Source of the DNA: Candidatus Zixiibacteriota bacterium
Lineage (GTDB): Bacteria; Zixibacteria; MSB-5A5; GN15; FEB-12
Length of the DNA stretch: 53,559 nucleotides
Direction of reading: 5' to 3'
Assembly: GCA_024276275.1 (NCBI GenBank)
Contig: JAJRXM010000017.1
Location: 1-53,559 of the forward strand
Positions 37,963-46,784 of the stretch are shown here, in pieces. Made by a program: the position numbers and the translations under genes. The notes under the pieces were generated by a model that was not told the DNA's origin, did no database searches, and saw only the letters and a list, made by a program, of their open reading frames with translations. Every line of letters begins with the position of its first letter. Within the stretch, counting starts at the first letter, position 1.

Positions 37963-38019
37963 GCGAGCGAAGGGGATCTCTCAGAGCCTATTAGTGGAGA
38001 TCCTTCAGCAGGAGTCCGT

Positions 38020-39420
38020 TTGCAGATGGACATAAAATACGGTTTTCCGCGTATTAGCTCCGTTTCTCAAGCACTTCACGGTATGGATATAGATTATTTG
38101 CTCAATGCGTTCATAATGTCAATGAACGGGGAGTTACTCTATCAGAAGGATATTGCTGACATAAGGATGATGCTCCAGGGAGAGCAATCTACAATCGTCG
38201 ATGTTGTACTATTGTCGACTGATGGTCAATTATATTATGGGGGGTTTACCTTACTCCCTTCATCACAAAACCCTGGTTGGAAAAAGGCCGATAAAAATTT
38301 ACCTCCAGTCTCGCTCTTGCCAGTAAAACGTGGTGACAAGTGGGGTTTCATAGATGTCACTGGTAAAGAGGTGATCCCCTTCGTATTCGATCAAATAAGA
38401 GACCGAAAAACACCATTCAAGAATGGAATAGAAGCAGTAAAACAAAGGGATAAATGGGGATATATCAATTTAGCTGGAGAATGGGTGTTGCCCCCCGAGT
38501 GGTCTTCAGCGAAAAATTTCCGCGGTGAACTTGCAGCCGTAAATGACAAGGTATCATTCTTAACGGTTGAATGGGGTTTCATTGACAGACAAGGATCTAC
38601 AGTTATTCGGCCGAGGAAACTTCCTTTCGCCGCATTCTTCTCTGACGGTCTATGCCAAGTATTGGAAAATGATCTAACTGGATTTATGAATACCAAAGGT
38701 GAAATCGTTATTTCATGTAAATACTACGATGCAAAAGAGTTTACCGAAGGGTTGGCGTCAGTGCAGCTTGAGAAAAACGGCAAATACGGCTATATTGATC
38801 GTACTGGAAAAACGATACTTCCTTACCATTATAGCTCAGCATACCCATTTTATGATGGCCGAGCGCTAGTATCAACTGATGATGGCTCGTTTATCATCGA
38901 TAAGCAGGGCGATATTAAAGCAACATTCGAAGAAACTCCTGCCCATACTTTTTTCGCCAAACAACGTGTGGTTAATGATCGTATTCGAGCCTCAAGAGAT
39001 GGTAAATATGGTTTTATGGACGGTAGCGGTAAGCTTGTAATACCCATTCAATATGTAGATGCTAAGTCGTTCTTTGGTGACGGATTGATAGGTGTTACAC
39101 TTACCGGGATAAAGGGCAAAGGTAATGAAAAAGAGGGTGGCTGGTTTTTTATAGATAAAGATGGGAATACTGTAATCAAAGAAACCTTTGAACAAATCAG
39201 CAGGTTTTCTGAGGGACGGTGCTGGGTTAAGAGAAACGGTAAATGGGGATTGATTGACACCGATGGTAAACTTTTGACTTATCTCAAATACAATATAATG
39301 CCCACACCCTTTCGCAATGGTGTTTCGAGAGTAACATTGGAAGTGGATTCCGGAGGTCTGTTACCCGAGATATTTTATGCATATGTTTCAAGAGATGGAT
39401 TAATCATTTGGGAACCATAA
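38020..39420 (+). CDS. WG-repeat protein, C-terminal part of the TGA-split gene
   Basis: This 466-residue region is made mainly of about nine WG (KWGFID) beta repeats from about residue 105: KWGFIDVTGKEVIPFVFDQI, KWGYINLAGEWVLPPEW, EWGFIDRQGSTVIRP, LTGFMNTKGEIVISCKY, KYGYIDRTGKTILPYHY, KYGFMDGSGKLVIPIQY, GGWFFIDKDGNTVIKET, KWGLIDTDGKLLTYLKY. WG repeats form surface-binding beta structures of unknown general role. The frame is continuous with 37240-37962 apart from one TGA; internal initiation at ATG 38026 is possible but no ribosome site is obvious. If separately translated it would lack a signal peptide. Confidence 0.7.
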   Translation: MQMDIKYGFPRISSVSQALHGMDIDYLLNAFIMSMNGELLYQKDIADIRMMLQGEQSTIVDVVLLSTDGQLYYGGFTLLPSSQNPGWKKADKNLPPVSLLPVKRGDKWGFIDVTGKEVIPFVFDQIRDRKTPFKNGIEAVKQRDKWGYINLAGEWVLPPEWSSAKNFRGELAAVNDKVSFLTVEWGFIDRQGSTVIRPRKLPFAAFFSDGLCQVLENDLTGFMNTKGEIVISCKYYDAKEFTEGLASVQLEKNGKYGYIDRTGKTILPYHYSSAYPFYDGRALVSTDDGSFIIDKQGDIKATFEETPAHTFFAKQRVVNDRIRASRDGKYGFMDGSGKLVIPIQYVDAKSFFGDGLIGVTLTGIKGKGNEKEGGWFFIDKDGNTVIKETFEQISRFSEGRCWVKRNGKWGLIDTDGKLLTYLKYNIMPTPFRNGVSRVTLEVDSGGLLPEIFYAYVSRDGLIIWEP

Positions 39421-39631
39421 CGGCTAAATACAAAGCAGAGATACAATCTCAATTTGATTTTAAAGCGGGCGGTTGCTGACGACATTAGAACGTATTTAGA
39501 TCCACTTGACGAAATATATATTACAAATATAAATACAAAAATTATCTCTTTAGTTGGATGATTCTTTTACTCGAATAATTGAAGATTTACAGCTTTTAAT
39601 AATCAAAATTAAGTAATTGACTATTTCGTAA

Positions 39632-39639
39632 TATCTTTG
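39632..39639 (+). promoter_or_regulatory. Bacteroidota-like TAnnTTTG element
   Basis: TATCTTTG lies 12 bases before the ATG at 39652, which lacks a ribosome site. This matches the -7 box of Bacteroidota promoters; no TTG at the expected upstream spacing was found, so support is partial. A second copy, TATATTTG, lies at 40561-40568, 4 bases before an ATG at 40573. Confidence 0.3.
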
Positions 39640-39651
39640 CTCATTAACTAA

Positions 39652-40425
39652 ATGAGTGACCACATCCCAGATGATTTAGTACAAAAAGTTTTTTCAAGCT
39701 TTCTATCTATTTTTGATAGTTTTGCCTCAAATGAAAATCTGATAAACATATCCAACAAAGAAGAACTTGTTGATAGATACAATGAAATGGTAAATTTCGA
39801 TTTACTTAAATACTATGAGAAAGATGATACTGAACTTACTCAAATGATATTTTCAAGTATTGGTGATTTTTCAGACTTGTTTCCGATGGATAAAAAATCC
39901 AATATTCAAGAGCAATTAGCAAATATTGAACGATTGAAATCTGTCAATAAGGATCACATTTCATCCGATATTGTTAGAGAAAGAATGCCACTATGGACTT
40001 TAGCAACTAGAGTACTTCGTATCAAATGGACTTGTGATTGTCGGCATAAACTAGATATTGAAGAGTTAATTATTCGATCAGAAAAAGGTGATCACGAAGC
40101 ATTTCTTAAATTAGTCAAACTTGATTCTATATTTTTAACTTCAGAATATGGTCGGAAAATTCTTTCCGAATGCGAACTTAGAGAAGATCAAGATTTCAAG
40201 AAGAAACTATCAAAAGCTTTAAAACCAGATCTAAAGTTTTGGAATATTAGCAGTTATAGAAATTATTTTGCTCTTCATATTTTGTCAAAATTAGGATATG
40301 AAGATAAACCATATCCTGAATGGTCAGATTTCCTAGAACAAAACGGATTTAAGAATTATGAAGATGAAAGAACCGTTGCTAAAGCTTGTAATCGTTATAA
40401 AGTCTTAAAAAATTATCCTAAATAA
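39652..40425 (+). CDS. Hypothetical protein of the mobile island
   Basis: This 257-residue soluble protein is not recognised. It is acidic and helical in the first half (DDLVQKVFSSFLSIFDSFAS). In the middle lies WTCDCRHKLDIEELIIRSEK, and the C-terminal half repeats short helices ending in KVLKNYPK. No signal peptide, membrane helix or catalytic motif was seen. It opens the island whose later genes encode Rep, restriction-modification and recombinase proteins, so an accessory role in the element is likely but unproven. Its start lacks a ribosome site. Confidence 0.55.
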   Translation: MSDHIPDDLVQKVFSSFLSIFDSFASNENLINISNKEELVDRYNEMVNFDLLKYYEKDDTELTQMIFSSIGDFSDLFPMDKKSNIQEQLANIERLKSVNKDHISSDIVRERMPLWTLATRVLRIKWTCDCRHKLDIEELIIRSEKGDHEAFLKLVKLDSIFLTSEYGRKILSECELREDQDFKKKLSKALKPDLKFWNISSYRNYFALHILSKLGYEDKPYPEWSDFLEQNGFKNYEDERTVAKACNRYKVLKNYPK

Positions 40426-40509
40426 TCAAAATAATTTCTCTATACACCACAACAATTTAGACATCAAATAACTCATATCGTGTCATAATCTATCTAATAA
40501 ACTCCGAAT

Positions 40510-40776
40510 ATGACAGCAAATGCACTGTTTGCTGTTGGATGCTATTTAGCAAGTCATGTCTATATTTGCGACATGTTCAAAAGCGAAATAAAAGATCCTT
40601 GTATAGTTATCGAAGATGATCTCACCGATGAAGATGTCAATCGTCTTTATCAGGTTGTAGAGCTACTCTTTCAATGGGATCAAGACAATCAAATCCAAAA
40701 AAATAAATCAAAGGAGTTATCCAATGCAAGATCAGATTCTTGTCGAAATGAAACCATTGCAAAATCAAAATCCTAA
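40510..40776 (+). CDS. Small hypothetical protein of the mobile island
   Basis: The frame from 40510 gives 88 residues. An ATG at 40573 (MFKSEIKDPCIVIEDDLTDE), just after a TATATTTG element, would give 67 residues and may be the true start. The product is acidic and helical (DEDVNRLYQVVELLFQWDQD) with a Lys/Ser-rich tail. No family was recognised. Its 3' end overlaps the next gene by 53 bases, where codon content favours the next gene. Confidence 0.4.
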   Translation: MTANALFAVGCYLASHVYICDMFKSEIKDPCIVIEDDLTDEDVNRLYQVVELLFQWDQDNQIQKNKSKELSNARSDSCRNETIAKSKS

Positions 40777-41020
40777 AAAAGCTACAGTCGATATTACTTT
40801 TGATACTACACACGGAGAATTAACAATTAAAAAGCTAAATGTTATTCATCAAGATGGCAAAGATCCGTGGGTCGCATTTCCTCAAATAAATTATCCTGAT
40901 AAAAATACAGGTGAATTTAGGAATCTCAGAATCGTTTTCCCTGGATCTCGACTTAAGAAAGCAATCACCGATGCAGTTCTTAACGAATATTCAATCCTTT
41001 GTCATACAGATGAAAAATAA
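40724..41020 (+). CDS. SpoVG-like small protein
   Basis: This 98-residue product is preceded by a good ribosome site (AAGGAG). The core VDITFDTTHGELTIKKLNVI, DGKDPWVAFPQINYPDKN and RIVFPGSRLKKAITDAVLNE resembles SpoVG-family proteins found on plasmids and phages of various bacteria, where a small DNA/RNA-binding beta fold carries a VAFP strand. The likeness is moderate and the role unknown. It lies directly upstream of the Rep gene. Confidence 0.5.
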   Translation: MQDQILVEMKPLQNQNPKKATVDITFDTTHGELTIKKLNVIHQDGKDPWVAFPQINYPDKNTGEFRNLRIVFPGSRLKKAITDAVLNEYSILCHTDEK

Positions 41021-41025
41021 ATTTT

Positions 41026-41065
41026 GTAGTCCTCTATACTGGTCACTCAACTTTAGAGGATCTAC
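41026..41065 (+). repeat. Hairpin between the SpoVG-like and rep genes
   Basis: GTAGTCCTCTA (41026-41036) pairs with TAGAGGATCTAC (41054-41065) with one bulged base and a 17-base loop. It has no U tract. It could be a double-strand replication origin hairpin for the Rep protein encoded just downstream, or an attenuator; both are inference. An open frame over 40911-41210 looks non-coding. Confidence 0.4.
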
Positions 41066-41212
41066 AGCCGTCCTAGGTGGGTTTAATGATGAATTAGATC
41101 CGCCTTTACGGTTTACTAATCGCATTTCAATTTATCTCACTTCCTTTTACCAACTTTCTCTTTTCTCTTTCACACTAATTCCAATTTTTCGAAATACCTT
41201 CAGAGGTTAATT

Positions 41213-41962
41213 ATGTCTAATTCTCTTAAATCTTTACCTTCACTTGACTATTATAAGAATAATCGCAACAAATTTTGTGGATGTTGGACATTAAGAGGTC
41301 AATTGAAAGTGAATAACAATAATATAATCCGTTATTCACGACTTACATGTAAAAGATGGACATGTCCTGATTGTGGAATTAAGAGAGTGCGGATGTTAAA
41401 GCATGCGATAACAAAAATTGCTAGAGAAAAGAACCTCAATCGCTTCTTAACTTTAACACTTGATCATAAAACTTGTACGCCTGAAGAGTCATTAAAGTAC
41501 ATTCGGAATTGTTGGAATAAATTCAGAACATATTTAAAAAGAAAACATGGTCAATCGATCACATTCATTGCTATTGTAGAACCTCAAAAATCTGGTCATG
41601 CACATTTACATATTTTAGTAGATAGATATATTGATCAAAGATGGATTTCTAATAAATGGCGTTCTGTTGGTGGTGGTCGTATGGTATTTATTAAACAGGT
41701 TGATATTCATCGCATCAGCAATTATTTATCAAAATATTTAACTAAAGAACTCTTACTATCACATTTTTTTAGTAAGTATAGGCGATATACAACTTCTCGT
41801 GATATTCAAATGTTTCCAAAACAAAGCAATGGTACGTGGGAATTAATCAAAAGACCACTCAACAGTTTTGTTAAAGCTGTTGGAATTGAGTTTGCTGATT
41901 CCTTTGTTAATAAAGATGGTGAAATGGAATGGTTTACAATAATGGACACTAAGATATTATAA
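41213..41962 (+). CDS. rep: Rolling-circle-type (HUH) replication initiator
   Basis: This 249-residue protein shows the three motifs of HUH endonucleases that nick DNA to start rolling-circle replication. Motif 1 is FLTLTLD; the metal-binding His-x-His motif 2 is SGHAHLHILVD; motif 3 is ISNYLSKYLTK with the catalytic Tyr candidate. An N-terminal zinc-finger-like segment (CKRWTCPDCGIKR) precedes them, as in many plasmid and phage Rep proteins. AGAGG lies 7 bases before the ATG. Its presence in an island with a serine recombinase suggests an element able to replicate as a circle after excision. Confidence 0.75.
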   Translation: MSNSLKSLPSLDYYKNNRNKFCGCWTLRGQLKVNNNNIIRYSRLTCKRWTCPDCGIKRVRMLKHAITKIAREKNLNRFLTLTLDHKTCTPEESLKYIRNCWNKFRTYLKRKHGQSITFIAIVEPQKSGHAHLHILVDRYIDQRWISNKWRSVGGGRMVFIKQVDIHRISNYLSKYLTKELLLSHFFSKYRRYTTSRDIQMFPKQSNGTWELIKRPLNSFVKAVGIEFADSFVNKDGEMEWFTIMDTKIL

Positions 41963-41966
41963 TTAC

Positions 41967-42004
41967 TTGACAAGCTATGCTTGGCATGGTTATAATTATA
42001 ACCA
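41967..42004 (+). promoter_or_regulatory. Promoter and palindromic operator of the RHH-mod-res-recombinase operon
   Basis: TTGACA (41967-41972) and TATAAT (41991-41996) are both perfect consensus boxes, separated by 18 bases, about 33 bases before the ribbon-helix-helix gene. The -10 lies inside an 18-bp perfect palindrome TGGTTATAATTATAACCA (41987-42004). Ribbon-helix-helix dimers often bind such sites and repress their own promoter, so the product of the next gene is the obvious candidate ligand. Confidence 0.7.
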
Positions 42005-42028
42005 ATAACAGAAAAAAATAGGTGATTT

Positions 42029-42193
42029 ATGCTGAAAAAAAAATCAGTTCGTAGAGATGGGAAAATGATTCATGTACGGCTTGATGAGAAGTTACATAAA
42101 AAACTGAAAATCAAAGTCGCTAAAAATGATTTGACTATACAAGAATGGGTATATCAGGTTATTGAAAATGAACTTCTAAATAAGAAAAAATAA
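42029..42193 (+). CDS. Ribbon-helix-helix DNA-binding protein
   Basis: This short gene encodes 54 residues: a basic N-terminus (MLKKKSVRRDGK), one strand (MIHVRLDEKLHKKLKIK) and two helices (NDLTIQEWVYQVIENELL), the classic Arc/CopG fold. AGGTGA precedes the ATG. It sits directly under a strong promoter with an 18-bp palindrome on the -10 and 3 bases before the type III methyltransferase gene. I infer an autoregulator that delays or limits expression of the restriction-modification genes. Confidence 0.75.
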   Translation: MLKKKSVRRDGKMIHVRLDEKLHKKLKIKVAKNDLTIQEWVYQVIENELLNKKK

Positions 42194-42196
42194 AAT

Positions 42197-44127
42197 ATGC
42201 AAAACTTAATGGATGACCTCTTAAAGATATTAAAAAAAGACGATAGGTATTTTTCCGAAGGTAAGTTATTAAAAAACAAATTAACTGAATTAGCATTCAA
42301 GCTTGATATTGAACTTATCGAGAGTCTTTTATCTGATAAAAACTCAAAAGCTCACTTTTTTATTGAAAAAGATATTAAAAAGAAAAAAATTATTATTTTT
42401 GATAAAGACAAATTCATTTCATTTGTTAATAATAAAGAGTTCTTACCTGATTCTTATACATCCTTTAAGAATAGAATCGGTTTACAAGTTAACAATGAAA
42501 GTATTAAAGAAAATAATGATGTTGTTTTAGCATGGGCATACAAAGATTGTATTCTCGAAGGTGGTCAGGATAAAGAAGATCAAAAACGGAACGAGATATT
42601 TTATAACGAAACACTTTCTCCTGATGAAATAGATAGATTATTTGAACCAAAAGTGTTAACCAATTTCAAAAAATTTAACCGTAAAGGTAAAGAGAAGATC
42701 AAAGAGTTTAATAGTGAAGACAATTTTATTATTAAAGGGAATAATCTTCTTGCTTTACATTGTTTAAAAGAAAATTTAGAAGATTGATTAAACTTATTTA
42801 CATTGATCCTCCCTATAATACTAGAGGTGCCGCCAATACTTTTTCATATAATAATTCATTTAATCATTCTTCATGGTTAACATTTATAAAGAATCGAGTT
42901 GAAGTTGCTAAAGAAATGATGACAAAAGATGGGCTATTTATAGTTTCGATAGATCATTCGGAGTTGTTTTATTTGGGTGTTATACTTGACGAAATTTTTG
43001 GAAGAGAAAATAGATTAGGAGTAATTGCTGTTGTCCATAACCCTGGCGGAAGACAAGATGATAAATTTTTTCCTACAGCACATGAAAATATGCTTGTTTA
43101 TGCGAAAGATTATGAACATGCTCAAATAAATACGATTGGAATATCAGATGAGAAGTTATCTGAATTTAAATTTTCAGATAAGTACGGAAAGTATAAACTA
43201 AGAGGATTTCGTCGAAGTGGAAGTAATTCTCTCAAGAAAGAACGACCAGGATTATTTTACCCAATTTATTATAATCCTAAGAAGAGTGAATTCTATTTGG
43301 AGAATAAACTGGACAGTATCAAATTATTGCCTATTGATGAAAGAGGTGTTGAAAGATGTTGGCGATGGGGTAGTTTAACATTTACTGATCGATTAGAAAA
43401 ATATATTGAAGTAAAAAAAGTAAAAGAGAAATATGAACTTTACACTAAAGAAAGAGAATCTGATTATAAGGGAGAGAAAGCAAAAACTATATGGAATAAG
43501 CCTTATTATACTGGGCAGACAGCCACTAATGAATTAAAGAAATTATTTGGTAGAAAATCATTTAGTTATCCGAAATCTCCTTTTCTTATGAGAGATATAA
43601 TAGCTATCGCAACAAATGAAGGCGATTATGTATTGGATTTTTTTGCAGGAAGTGGTACTACAGCAAGTATTGCTCAAAAAATGGGTAGGAAGTTTATAGC
43701 AATTGAACAAATGGATTATATTGAAGATGTTCCTTTTCAGAGAATATTGAAATCAATTAATGGGGAAAAAGAAAGTATAAACGATTCTTTGAATTGGAAG
43801 GGAGGAGGTTCTTTTGTGTATGCGGAATTGATGGAATGGAACGAACGATATATTTCAGAAATTCAAGAGACGAACACAACTCAAAAACTATTAAAGATAT
43901 ACGAGAAATTTAAAGGTGAAGCATTCTTTAGATACGATATTGATTTAAAAAAATTCGATGTAAAAGAATTTAACAAATTATATCTTATTGAACAGAAGCA
44001 AGTTTTATATGAGTGTATTGATAAGAACCATCTTTATGTAAATTTTAGTGAATTAGATGACTCTACTTACAAAGTTAATGCGGAAGATAAAAAGCTTAAT
44101 AAAGAGTTTTATAAGAGAAGTTTATAA
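42197..44127 (+). CDS. mod: Type III restriction-modification DNA methyltransferase (Mod), frameshifted
   Basis: Mod recognises the DNA site and methylates adenine. Two frames (42197-42787 and 42760-44127) form one protein of about 643 residues. The first carries the N-terminal helical region and the lead-in FIIKGNNLLALHCLK. The second carries motif IV LIYIDPPYNTRG and, later, the AdoMet motif VLDFFAGSGTT, the usual DPPY-before-FxGxG (beta class) order. They join if one A is restored in the A4 run 42771-42774, giving CLKEKFRRLIKLIYIDPPYN. With the frame broken no methyltransferase is made, and Res would be inactive or harmful. It is coupled to the RHH gene upstream and to res 2 bases downstream. 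Confidence 0.88.
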
Positions 44128-44129
44128 TT

Positions 44130-46784
44130 ATGGCAAATGGACAAATATTAGTAGAGAAATTAGATTCAGTTTCAAATTTAGGATTTCTAAAACGATATAA
44201 AGCGTTGCCTGATTATATAGTTGATAATTTGAATCAGAATTTCCAAATTAGAAAATATCAAAAGGAAGCAATTGCACGTTTTATTTATTATAAAACCGAT
44301 TATCCTGATAAAACACATCCGATCCATTTGCTTTTTAATATGGCAACTGGAAGCGGAAAGACACTTCTAATGGCATCGAATATACTCTATCTCTTTCAGC
44401 TTGGATATAGAAATTTTATTTTTATTGTTAATAGTACCACTATAATAAAAAAGACTAAAGCAAACTTTCTTGAGAAATCATCACCAAAGTATCTTTTTGA
44501 AGAAAAAATAGTTTTTAATGATAATGAAGTTTTAATACAAGAAGTCGATAACTTTGAAGGTGTAAATCAGGAAAATATAAATATTCTATTTACGACAATT
44601 CAAGGACTTCATTCTCGTGTATGGAATCCACAGGAAAATTCCATTACATTTGAGGATTTCAAAGATAAGAAAATAGTGTTTCTCTCAGATGAAGCTCATC
44701 ACATTAATGCACTCACTAAAAACATTTCAAAGATGTCTAAAACAGAAAGAGAAGAAAGCACAAGTTGGGAAAAAACTATTAATAAAGTATTTCAAAGTAA
44801 TACAAACAATGTAATGTTAGAATATACAGCAACAATAGATTTATCTAACAATGACATCCGCGAAAAATATGAAAATAAAATAATATATCAATACACACTT
44901 AAAGAATTTAGAGAAGATAAATTTTCTAAAGACGTTCAAATAATTCAATCTGATCTTGATCTAATGGATAGAGTTTTGCAGTCAGTTCTATTGAGTCAAT
45001 ATAAGCGGAAGGTTGCTGAAAAGTATCAAATACATCTTAAGCCAGTTATTTTAATTAAATCTCATAAAACAATTGCTCAATCTGAACAAGCAGAACAACA
45101 ATTCAACGATATGATAAAGAATCTAAAAGTTATAGATTTAAAAAATATCGAAAAGAGTAATAAGAATGGTATTATAAAAAAGGCATTTTCATTTTTTAAG
45201 AATAATAAAATTACTTATAGCAATCTTGTTAGAGAGATTAAGTTTGATTTCTCTCAGGAAAAATGTATTTCTATTAATTCAAAATCTGATAGTGAAGAAA
45301 AGCAGATTAAAGTAAATACACTTGAAGCAGATCATAACGAAGTAAGAGTTATTTTTACTGTAAATATGCTTAATGAGGGATGGGATGTTCTGAACCTTTT
45401 TGATATTGTCAGGTTATATGAGACCAGAGATGTCAAACATGGAAAAGCAGGTAACACTACTATTTCGGAAGCTCAACTAATTGGGCGTGGAGCAAGATAC
45501 TATCCATTTGTTAATGAGGAAAGTCAGGATAGATTTAAGCGTAAATATGATGAGGATATTAATAACGAGTTGAGAGTATTAGAAGAACTACATTATCATA
45601 GTCTTAATGATTCACGCTATATCTCTGAGATAAAAGCTGAACTTGTTAGATCAGGTATTGCACCGTCTGAAGAAAATAGAAAACAAATTACAGTTTCAAT
45701 AAAAGACAAAATTAAGAAAACCAAGTTTTGGAAAAATGGAATTTTATTTGTCAATGAGAGAGAAGAAAATAACCGACAATCTGTAAAAAGCATGAAGGAT
45801 ATTATTTCAGAGACTTTATTTCAGCATCGTTTGAAAGTTGGGATAACAACAGAAACAAGTGTTTTTGAAGATACTAAAAAAGATGATCCAACTAATTCAA
45901 AATCAGAAATTAAGAGCAAGACAATTAAAATGAATTCAATTGAAAAGCATATTAATAGAAAAGCACTTGATAGAAATAACTTTTACATGTTTTCAAACTT
46001 AGTTAAATATTTTCCAAACTTAAAATCAATTGAAGAATTTATTACCTCTGAGAAATATCTTGGTGAAGTAGAAATTGAGATATATGGACTAAAATCTCAA
46101 TTGCAGGCTTTAAATAATCATGATAAATATAAAATTGCATTAAAAACATTTAATGAATTATCTGATAAAATAAAAATGAACACTACTGATTTCATCGGAA
46201 CAAAAGAATTTAAAGGATATAAATTAAATAAAAAAATATCAGATATTAAAACGAGTGATATTTTAATAGGTGGAGATGATAAGAAATTTGGTGTTGCGAT
46301 GAGTAGTGAAAAGACTCCAGAGGAACTTAGATTCAATCTAAAAACTGCTGATTGGTATTTGCAGGATGAAAATTACGGAACTGCTGAAGAAAAATATTTG
46401 ATTTTGTTTATTCATCATGCAATGGACGATTTGAAGAAAAAATATAAAGATATTTATCTTTTAAGAAATGAAAGAGATTTCAAAATTTATAGGTTTTCGG
46501 ATGGCAAAGCCATTGAACCAGACTTTGCATTATTTCTGACAGAAAAGAAAACAGGGAAACCTTTATCTTTTCAGTTATTTATAGAACCTAAAGGACAACA
46601 TTTAATAAAACATGATGAATGGAAAGAAGGATTTCTTAAAGAGATTGAAGATAATTTTGAAATAATTCATTTATTTGATGCTGATAATTATCGAATTATT
46701 GGACTTCCTTTCTATAATGAAATGACTACCAAGCAAGAATGTAAGAAGGTGTTTAATACAAAGTTGAGCATTTCAAATGGATAA
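44130..46784 (+). CDS. res: Type III restriction enzyme Res subunit
   Basis: This 884-residue subunit combines a superfamily 2 helicase with a C-terminal nuclease and works only in complex with Mod. Walker A is LFNMATGSGKTLLMAS (about residues 68-83), Walker B is VFLSDEAHHI (DEAH), a later helicase motif is VRVIFTVNMLNEGWDVLNLF followed by EAQLIGRGARYYPF. The C-terminal PD-(D/E)xK candidate is AIEPDFALFL...LFIEPKGQH. The full length is intact. Its stop overlaps the recombinase start by 8 bases. Confidence 0.92.
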   Translation: MANGQILVEKLDSVSNLGFLKRYKALPDYIVDNLNQNFQIRKYQKEAIARFIYYKTDYPDKTHPIHLLFNMATGSGKTLLMASNILYLFQLGYRNFIFIVNSTTIIKKTKANFLEKSSPKYLFEEKIVFNDNEVLIQEVDNFEGVNQENINILFTTIQGLHSRVWNPQENSITFEDFKDKKIVFLSDEAHHINALTKNISKMSKTEREESTSWEKTINKVFQSNTNNVMLEYTATIDLSNNDIREKYENKIIYQYTLKEFREDKFSKDVQIIQSDLDLMDRVLQSVLLSQYKRKVAEKYQIHLKPVILIKSHKTIAQSEQAEQQFNDMIKNLKVIDLKNIEKSNKNGIIKKAFSFFKNNKITYSNLVREIKFDFSQEKCISINSKSDSEEKQIKVNTLEADHNEVRVIFTVNMLNEGWDVLNLFDIVRLYETRDVKHGKAGNTTISEAQLIGRGARYYPFVNEESQDRFKRKYDEDINNELRVLEELHYHSLNDSRYISEIKAELVRSGIAPSEENRKQITVSIKDKIKKTKFWKNGILFVNEREENNRQSVKSMKDIISETLFQHRLKVGITTETSVFEDTKKDDPTNSKSEIKSKTIKMNSIEKHINRKALDRNNFYMFSNLVKYFPNLKSIEEFITSEKYLGEVEIEIYGLKSQLQALNNHDKYKIALKTFNELSDKIKMNTTDFIGTKEFKGYKLNKKISDIKTSDILIGGDDKKFGVAMSSEKTPEELRFNLKTADWYLQDENYGTAEEKYLILFIHHAMDDLKKKYKDIYLLRNERDFKIYRFSDGKAIEPDFALFLTEKKTGKPLSFQLFIEPKGQHLIKHDEWKEGFLKEIEDNFEIIHLFDADNYRIIGLPFYNEMTTKQECKKVFNTKLSISNG

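Noticed and set aside
40911-41210. Open frame of 99 codons before rep
   Set aside because: It overlaps the better-supported SpoVG-like gene and crosses a hairpin; no ribosome site.
42303-42530. Alternative frame inside the first part of mod
   Set aside because: It is Leu/Ile/Lys-rich low-complexity sequence without a ribosome site, overlapping a supported gene.
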